From the NCBI GenBank assembly GCA_903911355.1, contig CAIWDD010000005.1:35072-99071 (forward strand): a DNA stretch of 64,000 nt. Reading direction: 5' to 3'. Numbering within the stretch: the first letter of the stretch is position 1; each line of letters starts with the position of its first letter. Source of the DNA: an uncultured Nodularia sp. (GTDB taxonomy: Bacteria > Cyanobacteriota > Cyanobacteriia > Cyanobacteriales > Nostocaceae). The notes below the pieces were generated by a model. It saw only the letters and a program-made list of their open reading frames with translations. It was not told the DNA's origin and did not search any database. Both the position numbers and the translations under genes were made by a program. Below are positions 48,897 to 58,333 of the stretch, piece by piece.

Positions 48897-50069
48897 ATGC
48901 AGCCCGCTAAACGTTTAGAAAAAATTCCTCCTTATTTGTTTGCTGAACTCAACAGCAAACGGGAACAACTTGGGCTTCAGGGAGTTGATATCATTAATCT
49001 GGCACTGGGCGACCCAGATAAACCAACTCCTACTCAGATTCTTCAGACCATGCATCAAGCAATTGATGACCCATCCACCCATAACTACCCACCCTATCAG
49101 GGAACACAAGAATTTAGGGAGGCGGCGGTTAATTGGATGGAACGAAGGTTTGGGGTGACAGGGTTAAATCCACATACAGAAATTATCTCTTCGATTGGTT
49201 CCAAAGAAGCAATACATAACACCTTCTTAGCTTTTGTAGAGGCGGGAGACTATGCCCTGATACCGGATCCTGGCTATCCTGTGTATAAGACTGCCTCAAT
49301 TTTTGCTGGTGGTGAACCATATAGTATGCCGTTGAAGGTAGAAAACAATTTTTTACCTGACCTAAATATAATTCCTGAAGAAATTGCCCGTAAGGCCAAA
49401 TTATTGTGGATTAATTATCCCAATAATCCCACAGGAGCCATAGCCAGCCTGGAATTTTTGGGAGAATTGGTTGATTTTTGCAGGCAGTATAATATTTTGC
49501 TATGTCATGACCATGCTTACTCAGAAATGGCTTACGATGGCTATAAACCGCCGAGTGTCCTGCAAGTTGCGGGTGCGAAAGATGTCGCCATTGAATTTCA
49601 CAGTCTGTCTAAATCCTATAATATGATGGGCTGGCGTATTGGTTTTGTGGTTGGGAATGCCACTGGTATTCAAGGGCTGAGGCAGGTAAAAAGTAATGTT
49701 GATTCTGGGGTATTTAAGGCAATTCAAAAAGCTGCGATCGCAGCCTTCTCCACTAGTGATGCAGAACTCTGGGCTTTAATGTCAGGTTACCAAAAGCGTC
49801 GTGACATTATTGTACAAGGATTACAGTCTTTAGGCTGGCCGATTGAACCTCCTGAAGCTACACTTTATATCTGGGTACCTGTACCTCTAGGATATTCTTC
49901 CCAAGAATTTGTATCTTTATTGCTTGACAGATGTGGCATTATGGTAGCTCCAGGAAATGGTTATGGTGTCAACGGCGAGGGCTTTTTCAGAATAGCCCTG
50001 ACCATTCCCGAGGAACGGATGTATGAAGCCATTCAACGCATGAGAGATGCTGGTATTCGTTACGCTTAA
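48897..50069 (+). CDS. Class I/II PLP aminotransferase (LL-diaminopimelate aminotransferase-like)
   Basis: The 390-aa fold-type I enzyme has INLALGDPDKPTP at the N-terminus, YPPYQG, the substrate/PLP motif NYPNNPTGAIAS, the Schiff-base lysine in FHSLSKSYNMMGWRIGF, and a C-terminal RIALTIPEERM with the carboxylate-binding Arg. It resembles the LL-DAP aminotransferase group (lysine/peptidoglycan synthesis). The specificity cannot be read from sequence alone; aspartate or another amino acid is possible. It starts at ATG and is convergent with the next gene. Confidence 0.8.
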   Translation: MQPAKRLEKIPPYLFAELNSKREQLGLQGVDIINLALGDPDKPTPTQILQTMHQAIDDPSTHNYPPYQGTQEFREAAVNWMERRFGVTGLNPHTEIISSIGSKEAIHNTFLAFVEAGDYALIPDPGYPVYKTASIFAGGEPYSMPLKVENNFLPDLNIIPEEIARKAKLLWINYPNNPTGAIASLEFLGELVDFCRQYNILLCHDHAYSEMAYDGYKPPSVLQVAGAKDVAIEFHSLSKSYNMMGWRIGFVVGNATGIQGLRQVKSNVDSGVFKAIQKAAIAAFSTSDAELWALMSGYQKRRDIIVQGLQSLGWPIEPPEATLYIWVPVPLGYSSQEFVSLLLDRCGIMVAPGNGYGVNGEGFFRIALTIPEERMYEAIQRMRDAGIRYA

Positions 50070-50112
50070 TTTCGGGCGGCGAATAGGCATGAGGATGGTA
50101 AATTCCTTCCCC

Positions 50113-50451
50113 CTAGTCCTCAATTCCTCGGTATATCTGCTGAATAAATTGATAATATTGCTGTTGAGCAGCTGAGTCTAGTTGGCTTTTGGGTTCTTTA
50201 GCTAAAATCTGGCTCAAAAAGGTAATGACCTCAGTATCTAGGGCTGGTCGCACCAAATTAAGAGGACAAAGCAAATGTGAACCATCTCGCAGATCAGTAA
50301 TAATTGGTGGTTCTGGTGCACAGTTAGCTAACAGCAGGGGACGTAACCAGCACAGCTGACGAGTAACCACGACTTGGATAACTTCTGCAAGTAGATTCTT
50401 GTCACTATGGTCTAAAGATACAATTTGTCCTGGTTGAAACTCTAGGCTCAT
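50113..50451 (-). CDS. Conserved hypothetical protein (112 aa)
   Basis: The soluble protein begins MSLEFQPGQIVSLDHSDKNL, with a beta-rich N-terminal half (WLRPLLLANC) and a helical C-terminal half (QQQYYQFIQQIYRGI). The N-terminus looks like a small SH3-like barrel, but this is a guess. It is divergent from clpS. No function recognised. Confidence 0.6.
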   Translation of the reverse strand: MSLEFQPGQIVSLDHSDKNLLAEVIQVVVTRQLCWLRPLLLANCAPEPPIITDLRDGSHLLCPLNLVRPALDTEVITFLSQILAKEPKSQLDSAAQQQYYQFIQQIYRGIED

Positions 50452-50721
50452 ATTCGTTAAGTTGACGAAGTGGCGGCTTATTTGATTGTAAAAGGGAGAA
50501 TGGGCTATCTCAACCCAAGATATTGAACATACCTTAATTTCAGATTATCAGAAATTTCTGGGCAGAGTGGAAAGCGTTCAGCTTCAAAAAAAGGGGCGGA
50601 GGTTAATCTTTGAGGTTTGTATCGGGATGTTATAGCATAAGTAAATAAGTATTAAGTCAATGCTATCGACTGACTTAACATCTACTTTGTTGTCAATCAT
50701 CGAAATTAAAAGCAAACAGCC

Positions 50722-51003
50722 GTGTCTGTAGAAACCATTGAGAAGCGTTCCACATCCCGCAAGCTTGCCCCTCGGTACCGGGTTTTGCTCCATAATGACG
50801 ACTACAACTCCATGGAGTATGTAGTACAGACACTATTAACTACAGTACCGAGCTTGACCCAACCCCAAGCAGTAAGCATTATGATGGAAGCCCATACTAA
50901 CGGTTTGGCTTTAGTCATTACTTGCGCTCAGGAACACGCGGAATTTTATTGCGAAACATTAAAAAGTCGTGGTTTAAGTAGCACCATTGAGCCGGACGAA
51001 TAA
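50722..51003 (+). CDS. clpS: ATP-dependent Clp protease adaptor ClpS
   Basis: This delivers N-degron substrates to ClpC/ClpA. The GTG start gives a 93-aa protein with a short charged N-terminal arm, then RYRVLLHNDDYNSMEYVVQT (the HNDD substrate-pocket motif) and ALVITCAQEHAEFYCETLKS. Cyanobacteria often have two ClpS proteins; only one is in this window. It is followed 32 bp later by the CPBP protease gene, so the two are probably cotranscribed. Confidence 0.93.
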   Translation: MSVETIEKRSTSRKLAPRYRVLLHNDDYNSMEYVVQTLLTTVPSLTQPQAVSIMMEAHTNGLALVITCAQEHAEFYCETLKSRGLSSTIEPDE

Positions 51004-51035
51004 GACAATATATTGGACTTATTCCTGAAAATTCC

Positions 51036-51857
51036 ATGAAAATCAACCTAATTCGGTTAGCCCACAGTCCTGTTACCATCAGGCTGGGTTATTTTGTTGC
51101 AGCCTTATTAGTCCTATGGCTACCCTTTGCCATCCCGATGTACTTGTTAGTTAGGGATTCTAATTTAGTAAGTATATTGACAATGGTGCTGTTATATGCG
51201 CAATTTATTTTGCTGTTGCGGCTATGGGGTAAAAATGTCTATCACCAACCCCAGATATTCAGACAATATGGTGGGGAAATCACCCGGACTAATGCAGTGG
51301 ATTTGCTGAATGGTTTAGCTACTGGTATAGTTGGCATTCTTGCAGTGTTTGGGCTACAAGGTTTTTTAGGTTGGCTGGTATGGCAACAACCCCAGGTTTT
51401 CTGGCCGAGAATAATTCTGGAGGGTTTAATTGTCTCTTTAGGTGTGGGGTTTGCGGAAGAGTTATTATTTCGAGGTTGGTTACTGGATGAACTAGAACGG
51501 GACTATAGCTTAGGTGTGGCACTTTGGGTCAATGCTGTCACCTTTGCTGCATTGCACTTTATTAAACCGTGGGAGGCAATTATTCAAACATTACCCCAAT
51601 TTCCAGCTTTGGTATTGCTGGGGTTAACGCAGGTATGGGCTAAACGCTGGCGTGGGGGAAGATTGGGTTTAGCGATTGGTTTACATGGTGGTTTAGTTTG
51701 GGGCTATTACATAATTAATGTGGGCAATTTAATTGAATATACTGGTCAAGTTCCTGATTGGGTGACGGGTGTAAATAATAATCCTCTACAAGGAGTGATG
51801 GGGGTGGTGTTCATGGGAATAATGGCGGTGTGGATGCGTTGGCGAGTCCTAGCTTAA
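51036..51857 (+). CDS. CPBP family intramembrane protease
   Basis: The 273-aa protein has about seven membrane helices. The glutamate-protease motifs are present: EELLFRG (EExxxR) near residue 141, the FAALHF His motif near 170, and the later GLAIGLHGGLVWGY His. Relatives (Rce1, CPBP) cleave within or near membranes. Function in cyanobacteria is largely unassigned. Its position after clpS suggests a shared proteolysis theme, which is inference. Confidence 0.88.
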   Translation: MKINLIRLAHSPVTIRLGYFVAALLVLWLPFAIPMYLLVRDSNLVSILTMVLLYAQFILLLRLWGKNVYHQPQIFRQYGGEITRTNAVDLLNGLATGIVGILAVFGLQGFLGWLVWQQPQVFWPRIILEGLIVSLGVGFAEELLFRGWLLDELERDYSLGVALWVNAVTFAALHFIKPWEAIIQTLPQFPALVLLGLTQVWAKRWRGGRLGLAIGLHGGLVWGYYIINVGNLIEYTGQVPDWVTGVNNNPLQGVMGVVFMGIMAVWMRWRVLA

Positions 51858-51864
51858 TACTTTT

Positions 51865-52503
51865 TTAACAACCTGTGGCGATGACTGTCCCCAGTAAGCA
51901 AGCCTGATCTAACTTGACCCCGGTCAAATTTGCCCCTTCCAACTCTGCACAGAGGAGATTGGCGCCGGTGAGGTTGGCCCCGGCTAAATTTGCGCCCCGT
52001 AGGTCAGCTTCTTCTAAGTTGGCTCCACTTAATAAACTCCCTTGCAAATCAGCACGACTTAAGTCAGCACCTTTGAGATTAGCGCCGGTGAGGTTTGTAC
52101 CCCGTAAGTCAGCACTGCGTAAGTCAACACCCTGTAGGTTGACATTCATTAAATTAGCACCACTCAAGAAAGCACCAGCCAGGGAGACATCAGCCAGTGT
52201 GGCCCCCATTAAGTTGGCTCCGCGTAAATTACTACCACGCAAGTCAGCACTGGTTAAATTGGCTTGCATTAAGTTCGCTCCCATGAGGTTCGCCCGCAGG
52301 TCAGTTTTTTGCAGGTTTGCGCCCATCAAGTTGGCTCCCTGGAAATGTCCGCCTTCAAGTGTGGAACCGATGAAATTAGTACCGACTAAGTTAGCGCCTG
52401 CGAGATTGATCCGGCTCAAATCGAGTTGGGAGAGTTCCTCGTCTTCTAAGTTAGCGCCTGGAAGTTGTTTGAGTTTTCCTGATTTAATGGCTTCAAGATT
52501 CAT
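51865..52503 (-). CDS. Pentapeptide-repeat protein
   Basis: From about residue 30 to 205 the 212-aa protein is almost all A(N/D)LxG/x pentapeptides (for example GANLMGANLMQANLTSADLR), predicted to form a right-handed quadrilateral beta-helix. The N-terminal ~28 residues are non-repeat. There is no signal peptide. The family is abundant in filamentous cyanobacteria; the role here is unknown. It is 7 bp from the convergent CPBP gene. Confidence 0.93.
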   Translation of the reverse strand: MNLEAIKSGKLKQLPGANLEDEELSQLDLSRINLAGANLVGTNFIGSTLEGGHFQGANLMGANLQKTDLRANLMGANLMQANLTSADLRGSNLRGANLMGATLADVSLAGAFLSGANLMNVNLQGVDLRSADLRGTNLTGANLKGADLSRADLQGSLLSGANLEEADLRGANLAGANLTGANLLCAELEGANLTGVKLDQACLLGTVIATGC

Positions 52504-52539
52504 GGGGATGACTGGTAATTAGGAAGCTCAGAGGTTTTA

Positions 52540-53928
52540 TCAGTGAGGTTGGACTGTACTGGTTTGTTGATACTTATCCCATTGGGAGTCAAGGAGCCAT
52601 AGGCCGGTGCTGACTTTCAGTGATATCACGGGTAAGTCTAGACCCTGCTGTAAACCCATAACTAATAAAGCCAGAGCATCTACAAGTTTAGGGTCAAAGC
52701 GGGTTGATTGTTGTTGTCTGCATGCCTCTAAGGCTTGGGTAAATATTTCTTGGGGAGTGTTTGGGGATGATTTGATGTTGTTGACGCGGCACTGGAAATC
52801 GGAGACTAGGGCTAAAATTCTCGATTCTAAGGGAATTTCATCTCCGGCTAAATTTGCTGGTTCCCCTGTACCGTTCCACCATTCGCCTTGGTGGGTGATA
52901 ATTTGGGCAATAGCCTGGAGTCGGGGCATGGTTCGCAATACCTGGGCTCCTGGTACTAGGGGACAAGTTAAGGGACAATGGGGCGCTTGTTCTTGGTAGC
53001 GGGTAGATGTACCGGGAGTGAGAAGGCTTTCGGCTTTTTGTAGTGGGTCTATACGGTGTAAAAAACCTGCTAGTCGCAATCGTTTAATCTGCCATGCGGG
53101 TAGTTCTAAAAGCTGCCCCATGATCTCAGCAAGTGCTACTACTTCGGCGCAGGCCATGGGATTTTGAACATCTGCCATATCGATTAATTGCGCCATCCGT
53201 AAAAATGCCTGGATTTCATTAGAAACTAGGTTACGGTCTAAGGCCTGTTGACTGGGAGCGGTGCTCAGTGCTTGTGGGTTTTGTCCTGTCTCGAGATAAT
53301 CTACTACGCGGGAGACAACTGCACTTAAATGTTTTGGCGTAACTGGACTACAGTGTATATTTTTTTGACGGTTGATGAGTTTTTCTGCTAGTTCTGAATT
53401 GTATTCTTGAATGTGGGCGATCGCCAAGTTGGCTGTTTCTTGCACTAACTCTGGTTCAAATGTCCATAATCCATAGAATTTCCGCTCTCTGTCAGAACAT
53501 GGTCTACCATCTATCCCATAATCAGACTCTGATAGCTCTTGACAAAGTACCATTGCTGTGTATTCTGGGGACAGGATAATTAAGTGCCACTCCTGGGCTA
53601 CTGGGTCAAGTGGATGTAATGGCACTAGATCCACATTACTAAGTTGGCTAGTGGGATGTTCTAGAAAGCCTGTATCCGGTGCGGCCATAATCACAATTTG
53701 CTGGCTACACTGAGCTATATCTGCGTATCTTTCGGCTTCTTGGAGATACCATTTACCTTGTTGAAAGGCTGTAATGACTAAAGGTGAACTATCTTCACTT
53801 AAGATGTGGTCTTCTAAAGCATGGCACAGAGAAACTAAAGTATTTTTGTAGTAGACCCCAAGTGCAAGGGGTCTAGTAGTATTGCGGTGTGCTTTTTCCA
53901 GCTTTTGTAGTATGGAACCTTGTAACAT
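52540..53928 (-). CDS. DICT sensory domain protein with degenerate HD-GYP-like output
   Basis: The 462-aa soluble protein has an N-terminal DICT domain (about residues 1-190: RPLALGVYYKNTLVSLCHAL and SPLVITAFQQGKWYLQEAERY), found with light- or signal-responsive outputs in cyanobacteria. The C-terminal half resembles an HD-GYP domain: LAGFLHRIDP at the HD position and ITHQGEWWNGTGEP at the position of HHERWDGTGYP. Key metal ligands differ, so phosphodiesterase activity is doubtful. It lies 36 bp upstream of the pentapeptide gene on the same strand. Confidence 0.7.
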   Translation of the reverse strand: MLQGSILQKLEKAHRNTTRPLALGVYYKNTLVSLCHALEDHILSEDSSPLVITAFQQGKWYLQEAERYADIAQCSQQIVIMAAPDTGFLEHPTSQLSNVDLVPLHPLDPVAQEWHLIILSPEYTAMVLCQELSESDYGIDGRPCSDRERKFYGLWTFEPELVQETANLAIAHIQEYNSELAEKLINRQKNIHCSPVTPKHLSAVVSRVVDYLETGQNPQALSTAPSQQALDRNLVSNEIQAFLRMAQLIDMADVQNPMACAEVVALAEIMGQLLELPAWQIKRLRLAGFLHRIDPLQKAESLLTPGTSTRYQEQAPHCPLTCPLVPGAQVLRTMPRLQAIAQIITHQGEWWNGTGEPANLAGDEIPLESRILALVSDFQCRVNNIKSSPNTPQEIFTQALEACRQQQSTRFDPKLVDALALLVMGLQQGLDLPVISLKVSTGLWLLDSQWDKYQQTSTVQPH

Positions 53929-54184
53929 AGGCTGTCATAATTGGTAAGTAATTCTGAATTTTGATCTGAAGTTTGAATTGGGGGTTGCTGAATTAAACTA
54001 TGAATTTACAGCAGATTGCAGCTTGATGGGTAATATATAATAAATCTTAAAACTCTTGTAGGGTAGACATCCTGCCCGCTGAGGAAATCATCTAAATACA
54101 AGTTACCATATTAAAAGGGTTCTATAGAACCCCCCTAGGGACGTTGTGATATTCTGACTACGGCTGCGAGAGGATGTCAAATGT

Positions 54185-55756
54185 CTATGATACACTTAGA
54201 GGGTGTTTTTCTTTCTTGTCTATAGGTGCAGAAAGTGCTTCTTCCAAATTGGCACAACCCAATTTTTCCTCTAGGATGTTCATAACTTCGCGCCCGAAGT
54301 CATTAGGGTTTTGTTTCCAAGCTTGTAAGCAGACTTCCCCAAAGAAAGAACCAAGGGGCTCAGGATTCCAGAGGAGTTTTTTAGCTGTCCATGGCATCAA
54401 GCTCATGGGGTTGTATCCTGGTTTGAGGATACCTTCTTTTAAGGCATATTCTTCTAAATGGGTATGGGGTTGGAGTCCAATAAAAAAGATAGCTGGTTCA
54501 ACTTTATCAGCGCCAAAAATTCGTTCTAGTTCCCGGTGGTAGGCGATGGTTTGGCGGATGGTTTCGGGACGTTCGTCAATGACGTTAAAGGAATAGTTGA
54601 CGGAAACTAATTCGTTAAAGCCAGCTGCTTTTAAGTCGCGACAGTTTTGTAAGACGGTGCGTAAATTGTAACCCATACGCATTTTGCGAACTAGTTCCTG
54701 AGAACCACTGGTAATCCCAATTTCAAAGTAGTTCATCCCGGTTTTGACCATCAAGTCACACAACTGGGGTGTTAAGTTGTCGGCTCTGATGTATGCTGCC
54801 CAGTGGATATCTGTCATACCAGAATCGACAATTTTCTGTAATAGTTCTACAGCATCATCAATAAATTTACGTGCAGGGATAAATTGAGCATCAGTAAACC
54901 AGAAGTTGCGAATACCGCGATTATATAATTGGCGAATCTCAGTAACTACTTCTGCTGCTGGGTTGATGCGGACTTGTTTACCTTCTACGACGGTGTAAAC
55001 GCAGTAACAACAATTGTGGGGACAACCGCGCTTGGTTTGTACGCCAATATAAAAGTCTTGTTCTTGCAGGTAATAGTTAAATTGTGGCCAGATACTTTCT
55101 ATATAGTCGTAGTTACAGGCGGTTTTTTCTAAGGGGGTGGGTTGTTCATGAATTAGGCGTGGTCGTGGTTGAGTTTCTCCCACTACATAGCAACGTTCAT
55201 CTTGAATTTCTCTACCACTTAAAAGTTTGGCGATGAGTGTTTCACCTTCACCTACGGAAATAATTGTCCCTGGGGGTAAGGTTTTACCCAATTGTTCGTA
55301 AAATACACTGACTGCACCACCGCCGACAATGGCACGAGCATCAGGGTGATATTTTTGGGCGCGTGTTAAACCACGTTTGATTAATCCTTGGTTGCGCCAC
55401 AACTCGACATAGTAAGCGATAAAGATTCGCAAACCGCCTAAAGCTCCACGTAATTTGATCAGGGGATTGTGAGCATAATAAAACTCAAAGGCGTTTTGTA
55501 GTGGGTTACCCCCACGTCCACCCACTGGAGCATAAATTTGAATATCACGCCAAGAAAATACTAGGAGTGTGGGTTTAAATTCATCGATACAAATGTCTAG
55601 GCTGGATGCGTAATCTAAAGGTGGTACTGTTCCCAAATCAAAGATCCGTTGTTCAATGTTGGGGAATAGTTTGTGAATGTGATCTGAAAGATATACTACC
55701 CCAATGGGAAATATGGGGTTACAGGGAAGGCGAACGTAGAGGATGCGATTTTCCAT
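54185..55756 (-). CDS. Radical SAM protein, resembles the photosystem II high-light acclimation group
   Basis: The most likely start is MENRILYVRLPCNPIFPIGV (ATG at 55756); the frame is open 34 codons further upstream to 55858, but those residues look unrelated. A B12-binding-like N-terminal part is followed by the radical SAM motif RGCPHNCCYCVY (CxxxCxxC) near residue 255 in this numbering, then IRNFWFTDAQFIP and the TIM-barrel remainder. From memory the full-length sequence fits the cyanobacterial family annotated as photosystem II high-light acclimation radical SAM protein. The substrate is unknown. It is monocistronic. Confidence 0.7.
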   Translation of the reverse strand: MENRILYVRLPCNPIFPIGVVYLSDHIHKLFPNIEQRIFDLGTVPPLDYASSLDICIDEFKPTLLVFSWRDIQIYAPVGGRGGNPLQNAFEFYYAHNPLIKLRGALGGLRIFIAYYVELWRNQGLIKRGLTRAQKYHPDARAIVGGGAVSVFYEQLGKTLPPGTIISVGEGETLIAKLLSGREIQDERCYVVGETQPRPRLIHEQPTPLEKTACNYDYIESIWPQFNYYLQEQDFYIGVQTKRGCPHNCCYCVYTVVEGKQVRINPAAEVVTEIRQLYNRGIRNFWFTDAQFIPARKFIDDAVELLQKIVDSGMTDIHWAAYIRADNLTPQLCDLMVKTGMNYFEIGITSGSQELVRKMRMGYNLRTVLQNCRDLKAAGFNELVSVNYSFNVIDERPETIRQTIAYHRELERIFGADKVEPAIFFIGLQPHTHLEEYALKEGILKPGYNPMSLMPWTAKKLLWNPEPLGSFFGEVCLQAWKQNPNDFGREVMNILEEKLGCANLEEALSAPIDKKEKHPLSVS

Positions 55757-55858
55757 CATGGGTTTTTGGGCTTTCACCTTGCAGTTGTTTATGAAAACGA
55801 TAGACAGATATGCAGTTGAAAACTGTTTGTTTATTTTAGTTGGCTTTGTAGTTCCCAA

Positions 55859-56246
55859 TTACTACTGGGATGAACAGTGTTGACAATTGTGGGAGTAGTT
55901 GGATTTGCTCGGAGTCAAAGGACATAAATACATAAATATATTTGATGAGCAAGATTGTTATATATCTTTACCATAACATTGAGTTTGGCTATTCAGGGAG
56001 CAAACCGCCCTGTGGGAGTCAGAATCGGTGATCCGAGTCCAGGAAAATTTAAAATCACTCTGGGGGAGTATATTTTTTTTACTAAAGTTATGATGGTTGA
56101 TTAAGGTTTCATAACTTGAACATATATTTAGATAGAAATAGCGTAGAAAATTTCGGTTGGTAGTCGGAGTTACAGCATCTTGGGATCAGGCAATGTTAGT
56201 TTAAATGGTGTAATGTAAAATTGTAGGGTAAAGCTCCTCCGCAGTT
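55859..56246. other. Divergent intergenic region
   Basis: No gene is seen. It separates the radical SAM gene (minus) from the DUF1830 gene (plus) and should hold both promoters. A TTGACA at 55880 has no matching -10 at standard spacing. Confidence 0.5.
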
Positions 56247-56624
56247 ATGCCTCAAATACTAGATCCTCTACCACCTGAGCAATCTGAGCATATCCTTTGT
56301 TGCTACGTTAATGCTACAAACAAAATCCAGGTGGCTCGCATCTGCAATATTTCTAATTGGTACTTTGAAAGAGTTGTTTTTCCAGGACAGCGCCTTGTGT
56401 TTGAAGCTCCATTAGAAGCTCAAATGGAAATTCATACGGGAATGATGGCCAGTGCAATTTTATCTGATACAATTGCGTGCGATCGCTTGGCTATGAGTCA
56501 GCCTACTAGTAATGAGTTTCATACAGACTCAATAGATATGGACACCATGAAGACACAACCAACGGTGCAGTCAATTAATAACCAACTTGAAAATACAACA
56601 AAACCTTTAACAATTGCTGGCTGA
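56247..56624 (+). CDS. DUF1830 family protein
   Basis: The 125-aa protein contains the DUF1830 core: EHILCCYVNATNKIQVARIC then NWYFERVVFPGQRLVFEAPL, about 70 residues. The C-terminal ~40 residues are Thr/Gln-rich and likely disordered. Function is unknown; the family is cyanobacterial. It lies 113 bp before the DUF4079 start on the same strand. Confidence 0.88.
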   Translation: MPQILDPLPPEQSEHILCCYVNATNKIQVARICNISNWYFERVVFPGQRLVFEAPLEAQMEIHTGMMASAILSDTIACDRLAMSQPTSNEFHTDSIDMDTMKTQPTVQSINNQLENTTKPLTIAG

Positions 56625-56737
56625 GTCTGGATTAAAAAAAACAATTTTATCCAATTTCGGGGTTGCCAAATTCAGCAACCTTTTTGATTAACTCTCCGGG
56701 TCCCCATCCGGCTCCATTTCCATTTACAATCAATGTC

Positions 56738-57199
56738 ATGAATTTACCTTCTTTTATTTGGTTGTGGAAAATAGCCGCTTGGTCGATGGGGTTATCGCTG
56801 GTAGGGTATCTGCTCCTAGCAGTTACGGGTATTTGGATGTTTCGGGAAAGAACTTTGGCGCATTTCCCCAGGTTCCGCTGGTTCCTGGGGGGACGTAGAG
56901 AGGTGCGATCGCTGCATTATACAATTGGTATCACTATGGTTAGTCTAGTGTTACTACTGCTAGCCATTGGCATTATTGGCACTATAGGACACTTTGGCTC
57001 ATTGGGACACTCGTCGCACTTGATGGCTGGGTTAATAGTAGTAATATTAGTTTTGCTGTCTGCTTGGAGCGCCACACAAATTAACACTAGGCGTTCTTGG
57101 GCTAGACCTTTACATATTGGTGTGAATATTATTCTCTTTGGTGGTTTTATTTGGGTGTCCTTGACCGGTTGGATTGTAGTACAAAAGTATCTACCTTAG
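56738..57199 (+). CDS. DUF4079 family membrane protein
   Basis: MNLPSFIWLWKIAAWSMGLS (ATG at 56738) is the natural start; an upstream TTG at 56663 adds 25 Pro-rich residues that do not belong to the family. The 153-aa protein has four membrane helices and conserved histidines in LHYTIG, GHFGSLGHSSHL and LHIGVN that could bind haem. Role unknown; probably thylakoid or plasma membrane. Confidence 0.85.
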   Translation: MNLPSFIWLWKIAAWSMGLSLVGYLLLAVTGIWMFRERTLAHFPRFRWFLGGRREVRSLHYTIGITMVSLVLLLLAIGIIGTIGHFGSLGHSSHLMAGLIVVILVLLSAWSATQINTRRSWARPLHIGVNIILFGGFIWVSLTGWIVVQKYLP

Positions 57200-57462
57200 A
57201 TGGGCAGAGAGAGGCATGATGATATTTTCAAGGCTGATTGTTTTGTTTGGTGGGATTGTCAATAAATCATCATAATTAAGAAAATAATTTCATCAAGTGA
57301 ATTGCTAAAAATACTGATGGTAGCTTGCAATTACAGTTATTGATGATGTATTGTGATTTGTATTACTTTTTGCAAAAAAAATGACTGCTGTGGAGAAATC
57401 AAACCACGGTGGTTAATTGCAAAATGTTAATTCATACAAAAAAATAGATTTTCCTGCTATCA

Positions 57463-58215
57463 ATGTATACCAGTGAATCCATCCAGTCTTCTACCAGAGG
57501 CAAAATTGGCTCAACCAGCCGTATTTTAGTAGTAGAAGATGAGGAGTTAATCCAAGAGATGCTAGCTTTAGCCTTGGAAGAAGAAGGTTTTAGCGTCATA
57601 AGTGCTGGGAATGGGCAATCAGCTGTGGAATATTTCCAAAGTTGTGAAGCCAAGTCAGGGGAACCCGCTTTTGACTTAATAATTCTTGATGTCATGCTTC
57701 CTTATGTTAATGGTCTAGATATATGTCGGTTGCTGCGTCATCAAGGAAACCCAGTACCAATCTTAATTCTCAGTGCTAAAGGTAGCGAAACTGACCGGGT
57801 TTTGGGATTAGAAGTAGGAGCGGATGATTACCTGACTAAACCTTTTAGTATGAGGGAATTAGTGGCTCGTTGTCGGGCTTTACTCCGTCGCCAACGCTTA
57901 ATTACCTCGCCACAAATACAAGTATTAACACACAAGACTGTGAGTTTAAATCCCCAAGAATGTCGTGTGCTTGTCCGTGGTGAAGAGGTGAATTTATCCC
58001 CTAAAGAGTTTCGCTTGCTGGAACTGTTTATGAATTATCCTCGCCGTGTCTGGTCTCGTGAGCAATTGCTAGATCAGATTTGGGGTCCAGAATTTGTGGG
58101 TGACAGTAAAACTGTGGATGTTCATATCCGCTGGTTACGGGAAAAACTAGAAGGTGACCCTAGTCATCCAGAATACATTGTGACTGTCAGAGGCTTTGGC
58201 TACCGCTTTGGTTGA
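57463..58215 (+). CDS. sphR: Phosphate-type response regulator SphR (PhoB family)
   Basis: The 250-aa OmpR/PhoB-class regulator has a receiver with acidic pair VVEDEE, phospho-Asp in LIILDVMLPYVNG and Lys in YLTKPF. The winged-helix domain is from about residue 150, with LSPKEFRLLELFM, VDVHIRWLREKLE and VRGFGYRFG. The next genes are a PAS-containing sensor kinase and phoU, giving the sphR-sphS-phoU order, which is what makes the phosphate assignment firm. It has a 20-residue N-terminal extension. Confidence 0.88.
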   Translation: MYTSESIQSSTRGKIGSTSRILVVEDEELIQEMLALALEEEGFSVISAGNGQSAVEYFQSCEAKSGEPAFDLIILDVMLPYVNGLDICRLLRHQGNPVPILILSAKGSETDRVLGLEVGADDYLTKPFSMRELVARCRALLRRQRLITSPQIQVLTHKTVSLNPQECRVLVRGEEVNLSPKEFRLLELFMNYPRRVWSREQLLDQIWGPEFVGDSKTVDVHIRWLREKLEGDPSHPEYIVTVRGFGYRFG

Positions 58216-58333
58216 AAATTCCTACCCAAGATGCAAGTGCTTGTTAATCTGGGGTTTTGAGGATTTTTCTGATATCTGTGGAGATAGTTGTTAGTTTTTA
58301 TTAATGATCAAGTAACTAACAACTGATAGTCTC

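Noticed and set aside
51914..52522. 202-codon ORF antisense to the pentapeptide gene
   Set aside because: The repeated KLAPxK pattern is the mirror of the pentapeptide codons, a known artefact.
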